Below are positions 11,217 to 20,799 of a DNA stretch of 64,000 nucleotides, piece after piece (position 1 is the stretch's first letter; each line of letters opens with the position of its first letter). The stretch is from Dichetophora obliterata (taxonomy: Eukaryota > Arthropoda > Insecta > Diptera > Sciomyzidae). The notes beneath the pieces are model-generated. The model was not told the DNA's origin. It made no database searches and saw only the letters and a program-made list of their open reading frames with translations. A program made the position numbers and the translations under genes. The stretch lies in contig OY986438.1 of the NCBI GenBank assembly GCA_963920525.1, positions 129,946,420 through 130,010,419 on the forward strand, given 5' to 3'.

Positions 11217-11372
11217 CAGAAAGCAAAGCACATTATTCAAAAATTCCAAGTAGTAAATGTCGCAGAACGTAGTGTAGCCTTGGCAAGCAGTTACATCAGT
11301 CTCACAACTTCTGAAACAGACTTTCAAAATCTTTTACAAGGTATAGAGCTACATCGTAAGGAAAATAAATGA
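11217..11372 (+). pseudogene. Transposase-like C-terminal remnant of the foldback element
   Basis: The open segment of about 51 codons ends in a TGA at 11370-11372. Its pattern is V-x-N-V-A-E-R-x-V-A-L, then L-T-x-x-E-x-x-F-Q-x-L-L-Q, then E-L-H-R-K. From memory this resembles the tail of a protein found repeatedly in insect genomes (…NDxAERGVxL…LLQxVxxHRK), thought to be transposon-derived. I cannot assign a named superfamily. Upstream pieces in other frames (for example LPSLKMRSVWLMSKKIGG near 11012) may belong to the same gene. It is non-functional as it stands. Confidence 0.45.
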
Positions 11373-11598
11373 TGCTTTAACAAAAGTAAAGATTCCTTTT
11401 AATTTTTTCTTTCTGATTATTTTTTTGTGGATTAGGTGGTAACTTACGGAAAGAATTTGTTTTTATTTTCGAATTCCTCTACTAGCTGATTATTAGAGCT
11501 ATTTTCCATCTTGCATGTTCTCTCCCAGCAGTTTTAAATGGCAGGTTACATTTTGCATATTTTTAGCAATTTCGTACAAGGCTTTAAAGGCTTTTGCA

Positions 11599-11728
11599 CA
11601 TAACCATAGTCAAAATAAAAGTCGACTCTAAATTTAGTATAAGCATTTTTGACAGTTTTTTAATATAATATGTTGTCAAAAAGCTTGCACTTAATTTAGA
11701 GTCGACTTTTATTTTGCCTATGATTATG
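11599..11728. mobile_element. 130-bp hairpin MITE nested in the foldback element
   Basis: CATAACCATAGTCAAAATAA at the left mirrors CCATAATCATAGGCAAAATA read from the right. The following AAAGTCGACTCTAAATT is shared as well, giving arms of about 50 nt with few mismatches. The loop is about 25 nt. It separates the coding remnant from the right arm. The duplication at its ends is unclear. Confidence 0.65.
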
Positions 11729-12491
11729 GGCCTTTGACTTTAAAACGGCAAGAGTAAAATTAATTTAAATAACTTAGAATGTTACCATTATTCAAACTGC
11801 GTCATTACATTTTTCATTTTGATGGAATTTTTAAAAGTTATGAAGCGTTTTTTAAAAAATGTATGATAATTTCACGAAAAACACGAAATTAAACACATCA
11901 CAACCGAATAACGGAAAAATTTTGCCAAAACTTCTGATTTATGTACATTAAAGTGAAGTTTGAACAACTTTCTTTCGAAATGACGACTCAAATACTAAGA
12001 AAATGTCTGTTATTGACCAAATTTTGCTTCAATTCGAAAAATCTCCGAAAAACCAGTTTTTTAGGGAAAAAGCTATTAGCGCCACCTCTAAACGTCTTCT
12101 AAAAAATCTAAAAAAATCTAAAAATTTCTTGACCTTTTAAGCCTTCGAACAAAGGTTGAGTAACTATGAAATTTGGGACACTCTAATGTACAGTGACGGA
12201 CACTATGATAAACACCATTTCAGAAATTTCGTGCTATATGCATGTTTGGCAACTCTTTCCTATTTTTAGTAATATATATGTATCCTATCTGATGGAAAAC
12301 TGTTTTTGAAGTTTGACAAGTTAAAATAAAACATGTGATTATGTGGTTTAAAGAAACAATACTGTTCACAGGAATACTTTTTATAATTCAAAGTTACTTT
12401 GAGGACTGTTCTGCTAAAAATTCAGTAAAATTCTTAAAGTTTGCTGAAGTGTATAATATAATAAGTATTATAACCATGAGAATTTTGGACA

Positions 12492-12712
12492 TGGGAAAAG
12501 CAGAAATTCATTTTTGAAGGCCGCGTGGAAAGATATACAAAAAATGGAATATCTTACAGGGAAATTGGAAGAAAACATAACATATCACATGCATTAATCA
12601 ATTAAATACAAGAGGAGTCTAATGTATGTGCTCCAAGGAAATGTAGCGATTGGCCATGTAAGATATCTCCAGGCGCAGAGTGCATAGGCAGTCGTTTAAT
12701 AGTTACTGCGCA
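12492..12712 (+). pseudogene. Tc1 transposase, N-terminal DNA-binding part
   Basis: It starts ATG-GGA-AAA (MGKAEIHF) at 12492, the usual MGK start of Tc1 transposases. After a stop and frameshift it reads the paired-like helix-turn-helix NGISYREIGRKHNISHALIN at about 12545-12604, which binds the terminal repeats. The stretch continues with a degenerate second helix-turn-helix up to the RTE insertion point. It resumes at 14968. Confidence 0.7.
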
Positions 12713-12724
12713 GCAAATACTACT

Positions 12725-14955
12725 TACTTACTTACTTAGGTGGCCATAGCAACCCGTCGTCGGGTTTCGGCCGATCTCATCAGCTCTCGCCAGGCGCCTC
12801 TGCTTCGCGCGCGCCTTCTCCAATTGGTTTCACCAAGCGCGGTTAGGGCTTCCTTGACCTGGTCAATCCATCGGAGGCATGGTCTCCCTCTTCGTCGTCG
12901 GCCTTCGCCTCGAACATCTTTTTCGCTGGAGCATCGTCATTCATACGATGGACATGACCTAGCCAGCGTAATCGCTGGATTGCGATACGCTGAACTACTT
13001 CAATGTCGTCGTAAAGCTCATACAGCTCGTGGTTCATTCGTATGCGATAGTCGTCGCCAACTCGAATAGGGCCGAAGATTTTGCGAATAACTTTTCTCTC
13101 AAACACCCCAAGAGCGGCTGCGTCTGCTTGCGAGACAACCCATGCCTCAGCGCCATAAAGAAGCACAGGTATAATGAGCGTCTTGTAGAGTGTCAGTTTT
13201 GTCGATCGAGAGAGGGCTCTGCAACGTAATTGCTTACTAAGCCCGTAGTAGCACCTATTAGCAATTGCTATTCTTCGCTTTATCTCCAGGCTGACATCAT
13301 TATTGCTGTTAATGGCGGTGCCAAGGTAGGTAAATTCCTTGACCACTTCAAAGTTATAGTTGCCTGTTGAAACGTGAGAGCCTAGCCGCCCCGCTCCCCT
13401 GCCAGCAGGCAGCATATACTTCGTTTTACCCTCGTTTACCGTCAAACCCACCTTGGCTGATTCTTTTTCGATAGCGGTGAAAGCAGCAGTGACATCTCTC
13501 TTGGTTCTACCGATAATATCAATATCATCAGCATACGCAAGGAGCTGAACACCTTTGTAAAAAATGGTGCCATTGCGATGCACACCGGCCTTTCGTAGGA
13601 TCCCCTCCATGATGATGTTGAAGAGATCGCAAGATAGCGGGTCGCCTTGTCTGAAACCTCGTTCAGTATGGAAGGTTTCGGAGAGGTCATTTCCTACCTT
13701 GACGGAGCTGCAAGTATTGCTCAACGTCATCCTGCAGAGTCTTATCAACTTTGCAGGTATACCGAACTCAGACATTGTTGCGTATAGGCAATCCCGCCTC
13801 GGGCTATCGAACGCAGCTTTATAATCGACAAAGAGATGATGCGTGTCGATTTGCTTTTCGTTGGTTTTCTCCAGGATTTGGCGCAGTGTAAAAATCTGGT
13901 CTATGGTGGATTTACCAGGTCGAAAGCCACACTGATAAGGTCCAATCAGTGTTTTTGTATACGGCTTAAGTCTTTCACATAGTACGCTCGAGAGGACCTT
14001 ATATGCGATGGAAATAAGACTGATACCTCGATAGTTGGCGCAAATTGTCGGGTCTCCTTTCTTAAGTAAGGGACAAAGCACGCTGAGATTCCAATCGTCG
14101 GGCATGCATTCCGCTAGCCATATTTTGCTGATGAGTTGATGCATGCACCCTATCAATTCATCGCCGCCGGCTTTAAACAGTTCAGCTGGCAGGCCGTCAG
14201 CACCCGCTGCTTTGTTGTTTTTGAGCCGCTGGATAGCAACTCGAACCTCGTCATGGCTAGGTGGTAGAACTTCTACTTCGTCATCGTCGATTGGTTGTGG
14301 CGAACTGCATTCTCCATGGGCGGAGTTGGTGGGATCATCGCCCGTAAGCAGATTGGAAAAATGCTGTCTCCACAATCTCAGTGCGCACTGCGTAGCTGTA
14401 ACCAGATTTCCATTCCCATCTCTACAAGTGGATGCTCCGGGCTTGAAACCTTGGGTTAGACGCTTAACCTGTTGGTAAAATTTTCGTGCATCCTTCTTGC
14501 CTTTGTACACCTCAATTTCTTCACGCTCACGCTTTTCTTGCTCCCTTTTTTTGCGTCTGAAAAGGCGTCTCTCTTCCTTCCTCTTTTCACGATATTTTTC
14601 TCGCACGGTTCGCGTTGCAGCTGACTGCAGCGTCTTTCTGTATGCGGCGTTTTTTGCTGCCGTCGCGTCGCGACACTCCTGGTCATACCATTGGTTCCGA
14701 GGTTGCGGGCGCCGGAAACCAATCAGTTCTTCAGCGGCAGCGCGCATGGAGTGGGAGATGTGCGCCCAAAGTCCATCGGCATCATCGTGTTGTGAGGTTG
14801 GTTGGTTGAGCTTAACCGAGAGTTGAGCGGAGTAGGCCTCAGCTGTCCTTTGTGATTGCAGTTTAGCGACGTCTAGCTTTCGTTGCATTCCTGTGCGTAT
14901 GTTCTTTGCATTGCATAACCGCATGCGGATCTTGGCTGCAACAAGAAAGTGGTCG
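12725..14955 (-). mobile_element. RTE-clade retrotransposon, 5'-truncated, minus strand
   Basis: The element runs leftward and ends in an AAGTAAGTAAGTAAGTA tail (12725-12738 region). A perfect 12-bp duplication, GCAAATACTACT, flanks it (12713-12724 and 14956-14967). The flanking DNA on both sides is Tc1 transposase, so the insertion is into the Tc1. It keeps the end of the endonuclease, the whole RT and the C-terminal region, but lost most of the endonuclease. It is GC-richer than the neighbourhood and little damaged, suggesting it is one of the youngest insertions here. Confidence 0.88.
12736..14955 (-). pseudogene. RTE-like pol: endonuclease end plus reverse transcriptase, one frameshift
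   Basis: The open frame runs from 15020 down to 12843 (725 codons), but the first 22 or so codons are antisense Tc1 DNA. The element's own protein starts near ADHFLVAAK, the tail of the endonuclease. Next come a basic coiled region (KREREKR type, residues about 150-175), the RT with NYRGISL, FVDYKAAFD (about residues 397-405), RQGDPLS and YADD (residues 496-499, at 13524-13535), then YLG, YGAEAW and the RLRWLGHVHRM motif near the end. A one-base shift near 12885 moves the true C-terminus (GRPCLRWIDQ ... RRVAMAT, stop 12736-12738) into another frame. Otherwise RT looks intact. Such proteins are often misannotated as craniofacial-development-protein-like. Confidence 0.88.
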
Positions 14956-14967
14956 GCAAATACTACT

Positions 14968-15106
14968 ATGGAGGCCAATAAGGTCCTGAAACAGAAAGTT
15001 GTAGTTGAGGTCAACGACAAAACAATCCGCAGGAGCCTAAAAAATAGACTTTCTCCTAGAACAAAAGTGAAGAAGGCTCTTTGGACTGATAGGCACTAAA
15101 AACAAA
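14968..15106 (+). pseudogene. Tc1 transposase, middle fragment
   Basis: This reads NKVLKQKVVVEVNDKTIRRS and then LSPRTKVKKALWTDRH, the segment between the second DNA-binding helix and the catalytic domain in Tc1 proteins (typically ...TIRRxLKxxGL...KKPLLTxxH). It sits between the RTE duplication on the left and the mariner TA on the right. The mariner insertion at 15107 cuts it. Confidence 0.7.
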
Positions 15107-15174
15107 TAAAGGGTGATTTTTTTATTATTTGTTTATTCAGTGTAAATTTGTTGACACCTAACGATTCGTAACAT

Positions 15175-15740
15175 GTGACAAAGCCAAAAATGCTTTGTAA
15201 GGTTTGCCATTTCACCATGAATAGTCGAAAAATTGTCTTCAGCTCATTTTTTGCTGTCAACAAACAGAATTGCGGAATTTGGTCTGAAGAACAGGTAGAG
15301 GCAAATCCAGAACTTCCAATGCATCCTGAAAATGCATTATTTGGTGCGGTTTGTGATCTGGCAATGAAAATTGCGACGTTACAGTCAATGGAGCAAGGAA
15401 CCGTGCGATGATTACCTAATTTTTTTTGCCCAAAATGGGGGAATAGATCACGGCACGTGATACCATTTGACCTATTCAGAGGCAAGCTTTGTGAGCAATT
15501 AATCTCACGTTTTGGAGCAGTCCATTGGCCGCCAAGATCATGCGATTTGACCCCTCTAGACCAATTCTTGTGGGGCTACCTGAAGTCTCTCGAGTACAGG
15601 GAAAAGCCAGTCCTGGAAGGCAATATTACAACTGCCATTGGTGAAATACCGGCCGAAATGCTGGAAAAAGTATGCCAAAATTGGAGCTTACGGATGGACC
15701 AATTCAGGCACAGCCGAGGGCTACATTAACATGAAATAAT
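15175..15740 (+). pseudogene. mariner transposase remnant
   Basis: Two pieces remain. The first (about 15265-15410) reads GIWSEEQVEANPELPMHPE and a degraded strand before a TVNG/MIT-like segment. The second (about 15478-15740) reads LISRFGAVHWPPRSCDLTP, with the last catalytic Asp region, then FLWGYLKS and the C-terminal helix IGEIPAEML. The N-terminal DNA-binding domain and the segment with the middle catalytic Asp (QQDGA) are missing. The reading ends shortly before the hAT insertion. Confidence 0.75.
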
Positions 15741-15761
15741 CTTTCGAAAATAAGTGGCAGG

Positions 15762-17922
15762 CAGTAGCGTAATTATATTTTGTGCGCCCGCCCGCAGGTT
15801 TCTAAAAGTGCTCTGCTATTTACTTTTAGACCAAAACTATTTAATTAGTAGGTTACTAGAAGCGTAAGAGAAAACAAGAGAACTCTTGACAAAAAAAAAG
15901 AGAACAAGAAGAGACTTTTTTAATTCAAAATAGTCATCATTTATTACAACAGTTATATTTTAAAAATATTTTATTTCATAAATAAACGTATATATTATTT
16001 TAATAGAATTTGTTAAAAAACAGCAATTACGTAAAAAATACTTTTTATAATATCATATATAATAAAATTTATAATAAATATTATAATAAATATTATAAGA
16101 TTTTATCATTAAGTAGGCAATAAGAAAACATATATTAATTTTTATTGTTGTGTATTTTATGACCTTTTGATTTTAATATTAAGGATACAAACACGCCTTA
16201 GCTCAGTTAATTAACAGGCCTTAGCTCAGTTAATTATTTATTAATTATTTCCAATATTTCGAACTTCTGTTCTCGGACATTATCAAGGACTTAAAACAAT
16301 TAGAAATACTTATAATAAAACAATTTTGCACTAAGACAATTTAAAAAGCACTTTTAATTATATAAACATTTATTTTAAATTCACTGGGCCAACAACATTG
16401 ACATCAAATATTGAAGATAATGAATAAATAATAAAAAAAGACCTAAAGCCCGCATATTTTTTATTCATATTAATTTTTTAAAAAGTTAAAGAAACTAATA
16501 GTTTGAATAAATGAGATCAATAATTTTCTTATAGGTGAAATTATAAGTTAAAGATGTTAAGTTTAAATATTTTGTACTTGTAACTGATAACTGGAGAATT
16601 TGCTAACGTCAAAAATGTGACCAACTGATTGATTAAAATAACTTCAGTAGCTGACTTGCTGAAAATATGAAAGCAAATGGGTAAATCGACTTCGACCATA
16701 ATCGAGTTTTGCCAAACAAAGACGACTTTTTCTCTAAATAGTCAGTTTTTTTGACGTCGATTATTGGCACTCTGAGAAATTTTATTACATCACATATTAT
16801 AAAATTATTTTTCATTTATTGTTGTTTATTTAAAAAAAATAATGTTTTGCGAAGGAAATAAATATTTTAATATAACATAATTTTTTTTTAAACAAATGTC
16901 GCACTGTGTAATGTCCCCATTCTTGGCCAAAAATAGAAGAATTGATCGTAGAGCTATGAAAAGTGGCACAAATATCTTTCGTGAAAACATTAAGAAATAT
17001 TGAAAAGGTTATACAAATCCGCCCTCTGCCACACCCACTTCCCATATAATCGAAACCCATTTTTGCCTGAAACTTCATTAAGTCTTGTCTCAACAACACG
17101 AAAATTGCTACATAAATTTCTTTTGTGATTATAAATAAATGATAATTTTCATTGGCGAATGTCGCGCCATTAATTATATTTTAGTAACTCAGCCTTGAAA
17201 AATACTACCAACATAAGTTAGATGTTTTTGTTTATATTTGTAAGTTTTCTGCTTGTAAATAAGTCGAAATTTTGAAAAGTAATTAGCTGCCATACATCAA
17301 CTTTCATACATCTCACATTTTAACTAAACAAGTCACCATAAAAAATGTATATCTTCCGTACTAGCAAGTATCAGCAAGAAATTTTTTTGGATTTCGTGTA
17401 ACGCAGCTCTAATGATGTTGTCGTGAAAAACTTAAAGTCAATCTTTCTCACAATTATTTTTTAAACACTTTTAAAAATTGAATATTTAAAAATTTGTATC
17501 CCTCTTTTTGTGTTTACTTTTATGATAAGCTTAAAACCATATGTTCAAAATTTAAAAAAAAGAGTAATATTGCCAGACATAAGAAATTTTTAATTTCTTT
17601 TAATATATAAAAAACACATTAAGTAAAATTTGAATAACAAGAAAAACTGTATTTTTAAAAATGCAGCTTTGACTGCTTGTCGTAACGAAACGGTTGTTAC
17701 TATTAAAAAAATTAATTTTGATTTTTTCACCCAAGATATTTTCTATTGAAAGCCATACAAGTTTTAGAAAAATTCTAACATCGATATATTAGATTTTAGA
17801 ACATGAACTGTGCGTCGTTCTCCACTTCAGTTGTCATTTTCATAAAGGCACTTGAGGGCGCCCTTGGCTTAGTTGCGCCCGCCCGCAATGAGGGCTCTGC
17901 GGGCCTGCTTTTTACGCCACTG
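15762..17922. mobile_element. hAT element with perfect 8-bp duplication, non-autonomous
   Basis: The ends are CAGTAGCGTA and TACGCCACTG. GTGGCAGG flanks both (15754-15761, 17923-17930), exactly the 8-bp duplication of hAT elements. Subterminal GCGCCCGCCCGCA boxes occur at both ends. The 2.16-kb interior shows no hAT transposase. It holds a 19-bp direct repeat plus hairpin repeat (16195-16290) and, near 17020-17045, CCGCCCTCTGCCACACCCAC, a phrase I associate with dispersed fly repeats. It is inserted in the mariner 3' region. Confidence 0.88.
16195..16290 (+). repeat. Direct repeat GCCTTAGCTCAGTTAATTA x2 plus hairpin repeat copy 2
   Basis: The 19-bp phrase occurs at 16195-16213 and 16218-16236. 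It is followed at 16251-16290 by CCAATATTTCGAACTTC...GGACATTATCAAGGAC, the diverged counterpart of the repeat at 506-545. The shared order suggests a fragment of one dispersed family carried inside the hAT. Confidence 0.6.
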
Positions 17923-18043
17923 GTGGCAGGCATTGATGTATTGCTCCAAATAAATATTTCACTTTATTTAATATCACTATTGCAAATTTTCTCTTTTTTT
18001 TTCAATTTTCAAGGACCAAACGCTTAAAAAATCACCATTTTTA

Positions 18044-18600
18044 TGAATTCGCAAAAAAGTAAGAACATTTGATCGTTAATGATTGCGTGAAGGCGGCAAC
18101 ATGGCCAGATGAAACTAAAATAAAACTTTTTTGGTCAGATGGGCGCATGTGGGCTTGTGTTCATACCGGTAGAGTATCCTACAGCTTCAACAGCGAAATA
18201 TATGTTTGACATTGAAATTTGGAGATAGTGTATTGATACTTTGAGATTGCTATTGTGGCAATTTAGTCAGAGTACTGCGACGAATCAATAGTACAATGAG
18301 AACAACGGATTATATTAATATTTTGGAAGAGTCGTATTTCATTAGTTGGATATATTTGTAGCAGAACAGGGATAATGTTTTAATGCAGGATAACGATCCG
18401 AAGCACATTGCTTAAATAACAAGGAAGTGGTTCAATGACAATGGGATAAAACTTCCAGATTGGCCTACGCAATCTCCTGAAATGAACTATATCGAACAGA
18501 TTTGGGACATCGCAAAACGAAAAATATTTGCAAAAAAAACTTCAAAACGATATGAATGAACTTTGGAAACTATGAATGAAGCCTTACTTGCATCTTAAAA
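18044..18600 (+). pseudogene. Tc1 transposase, C-terminal catalytic part
   Basis: After the mariner, the frame resumes with EFAKK, WPDETKIKLFWSDGRMW and then the catalytic end. The second catalytic Asp is in MQDNDPKH (codon 18389-18391). The catalytic Glu is in NYIEQIWD (codon 18494-18496), exactly 34 codons later, the DD34E spacing of Tc1 proteins. One stop lies between them and the end is frameshifted. The first catalytic Asp region is probably WSDG or slightly upstream. Confidence 0.8.
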
Positions 18601-18861
18601 AATTATCCCTGATACTAATGTTGTTTATTTATATAGAATCAAATTTACTTAAATACACGTTTTATATACGCTAGCAGATGGACATAAAAAAATCACATTT
18701 TTGTATGAAATATAGATTTTATTTTGTTTTTGTGGCTTTACTCGTTTCTGGATTTATTACAACAGTGTTTTTTTTTATTTTAAAAGAATAAAATGGATAA
18801 CAAAATTTGAACCTTTTTGTGTTTTTTTAGTAATTCGTGAACTATATTAGCCGTCTATGTA

Positions 18862-19900
18862 GGTATAGAGATGAGCGTAGGTCTTGCAAAAAACATTAAA
18901 AATCATAATCTATTCTGCTGACATTGAGCTATCATCTCTTTAAAATTTTTCGTATTAAAAAATATATTAAATGCCGTATTAATTCATATTTCGAAATAAT
19001 GATAGCAATCATCCAATCAATGAAAATATCTTTACAAAAGGGCCAAATTACGTTGGAATAAAAATTTATTTGCTCTTTATTGTTACGAGAATTTTTAAAA
19101 ATACATTTAATTTTTCTTTAAAGATAACCTTTTGTGGATTATTTCGCAATTTGTAAGAGCATTAAGCACAATCATCACAACAAAGAAGCACAAAAAATTA
19201 GTACGAAAAGAATCCACAATATTTTATGCTTTAGAAATTCCTAAATAGTTTAAAGGCTTTGATTTCAATGTGATAAAAGATTGTATCACTCACGTTTAGG
19301 TGCGTTCAGATCGTTGTTTTTTTAATATTGCAATAAATCAGCTCTGTCAACATCGATGCTTTCAGCATTTTCAATCTTTCAGCAGATACTGGCTCCGACT
19401 CGAAAATTTTAGCCACGTTTGGACTTTTTTAAAGATTCCTTTGCTATTTTCAGTTAAAGTTTACACATATTTATTTAATTACGAAAATGTTGTAAGTTAA
19501 GAAATAATTAAAGTTATGACAACACTTAATGCTGTTGTCATTACATAGTAATTTATTATGCGCCAGTTAGCATCAACAAAGGCTACACAGACATTTATTT
19601 TCACAACCTAAGCAGCTTTCTATTCATCAAAAGCCTCGAATTTTCTTTAATGCATACGAATTAACATGCAAACATGAGTTTCTTAAAATATTTAATAGCT
19701 AGATACACATTATTTCAAATTTGAAAGAAAAACAAAACCCAATTTCTTCAGTAACGGTTTTTAAATAACATAGTTCGTTCGAAATTTTTCAGCCTTTTCC
19801 AAAAGTACAGACTTCGTTAAACAGGTTCTGGTAAAGTAGGCAATAACAACATTATGCGTTTAATGCCCTAGTGTAGATAATTAGTTGATATACTAGTGAA
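18862..19900. other. AT-rich spacer
   Basis: No terminal repeats or protein motifs were recognised. The short open frame near 19300-19500 has no recognisable features. Confidence 0.5.
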
Positions 19901-19904
19901 TGTA

Positions 19905-20130
19905 CTGGGTCAAAATATACCAGTACTAGTTCAGCTCAAATGCTTTTTACATTGCACAATCTGGTTATTTTCCTGTGTTGATGTCATAGGAAAAGACAAT
20001 TGTCCTATTCTCGATATGAAATGAGTTAGTATTTTTACTGGCATAATTTGAACAAGTTGTGGTACTTTTAAACCAGTAAAATACTTGTATAATCAAAACA
20101 AGGATTTTTACTGGTATGATTTGAGCCACC
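19905..20130. repeat. Dispersed motif TCAAATYATRCCAGTAAAA, three copies
   Basis: The motif occurs once forward (about 19910-19926, TCAAAATATACCAGTA) and twice reversed (20032-20052 and 20105-20125). It may be part of a small element whose ends I could not fix. Confidence 0.4.
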
Positions 20131-20274
20131 TTTATATTTTATTTATAGCAAGTATATTTTCAGAGATATAAGGGTTTGAAAATTTTGGTGCGTTTTTCGA
20201 CATAAAATCCAAACTGTACATCGGATAAAGGCGATATATACTCCAAATTGATCAATATTACACTAGCTGCAAGT

Positions 20275-20572
20275 CTCCACACTTGGAAAAAATTGTGCAG
20301 AACCAGCGAGTTTGCAACTAGCAAAGAAGATAGTACATTAATGACTACTTAATTATGAGCTAGGAAAACAGTTGGTATTTTTTTAACTAGTCAAAATGCG
20401 ACGAGTTAACTTAAAATTAAGCAAATAGTTCTTTTATAACTAGTAAAACAACTTGTTTTTTGAACTAGCTGGAATACAGATAGTAACTAATCTAGCAACA
20501 TTTTGACTAGTTTTATTTTAACCAATGAGTATCTAGTTAAATTCCTAACTTGTACGATTTTTCACTGCACGG
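20275..20572. mobile_element. ACTAGT-rich MITE-like segment
   Basis: The outer parts are roughly inverted: CACTTGGAAAAAATTGTGCA at the left, and GCAGTGAAAAATCGTACAAG read from the right. The interior repeats AACTAGTNAAA several times, including a mirrored pair AACTAGTCAAAATG (about 20381) and CATTTTGACTAGTT (about 20502). No duplication or coding trace was found. Confidence 0.4.
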
Positions 20573-20799
20573 TAACCGTTTTAAAAATTTACGTCTGAGT
20601 AAGTTTTATTTAAGTGTAATACTTAAAATTTTGGTTTTATTGATAAAGTTTTTACTATGCAAACTATAAATATTATAAATAAAAACCTTTCGACTTTACG
20701 TGAATGCCGTGCGTGAGTTGCTTAGATTTTGCAGCATACTAAACTAAAACAGCATACTTAACCAAAAACTAATTTTGACGATTCCGATTTTTTTTAAAT

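Larger units (their letters stand above)
10411..12183. mobile_element. Foldback DNA transposon with about 450-bp inverted arms
   Basis: The left arm (10411 to about 10865) and right arm (about 11738-12183) are inverted copies over about 450 bp. They share GTGGCGCTAATNG, TTTTTCCCTAAAAA, GTCGTCATTTCGAAA-like and ATGACGCAGTTTGA blocks. The ends are GAGTGTACCCAAA and the complement of GAGTGTCCCAAAT, each flanked by TA (10409-10410 and 12184-12185), which would fit a Tc1/mariner-like or related long-TIR transposon. The 0.87-kb centre holds a broken coding remnant (11217-11372) and a nested MITE (11599-11728). A Tc1 element begins only 7 bp beyond the right end. Confidence 0.75.
15109..18041 (+). 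mobile_element. mariner element, internally deleted, with a hAT inserted
   Basis: The left end AAGGGTGATTTTTTT follows TA (15107-15108). The right end AAAAAATCACCATTTT precedes TA (18042-18043). This AAGGGTGATTTTTT terminus is a well-known insect mariner end. Without the hAT (15762-17922 plus one 8-bp duplication) about 760 bp remain against 1.3 kb for a full mariner, so much of the transposase is deleted. It lies inside the Tc1 element. Confidence 0.8.
12191..18859 (+). mobile_element. Tc1-family transposon, interrupted by RTE and mariner(+hAT)
   Basis: The left terminus CAGTGACGGACACTATGATA follows a TA (12189-12190) and is Tc1-like. Transposase pieces occur at 12492-12712, 14968-15106 and 18044-18600, always on the plus strand and in the right order, separated by two insertions with clear duplications. 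Discounting these, about 1.5 kb of Tc1 sequence remains, normal for the family. The right end is less sure: the sequence up to 18859 (AATTCGTG...TTAGCCGTC-TATG, then TA) is a degraded match to the inverted left end. The transposase is dead. Confidence 0.7.

Noticed and set aside
12740..14826. Several plus-strand frames of 66-111 codons opposite the RTE gene
   Set aside because: They are antisense shadows of a GC-richer reverse transcriptase gene. Only the minus-strand frame shows conserved motifs.
17803..18027. 74-codon plus-strand frame
   Set aside because: It crosses the right terminus and duplication of the hAT element into mariner sequence, so it is a junction artefact.
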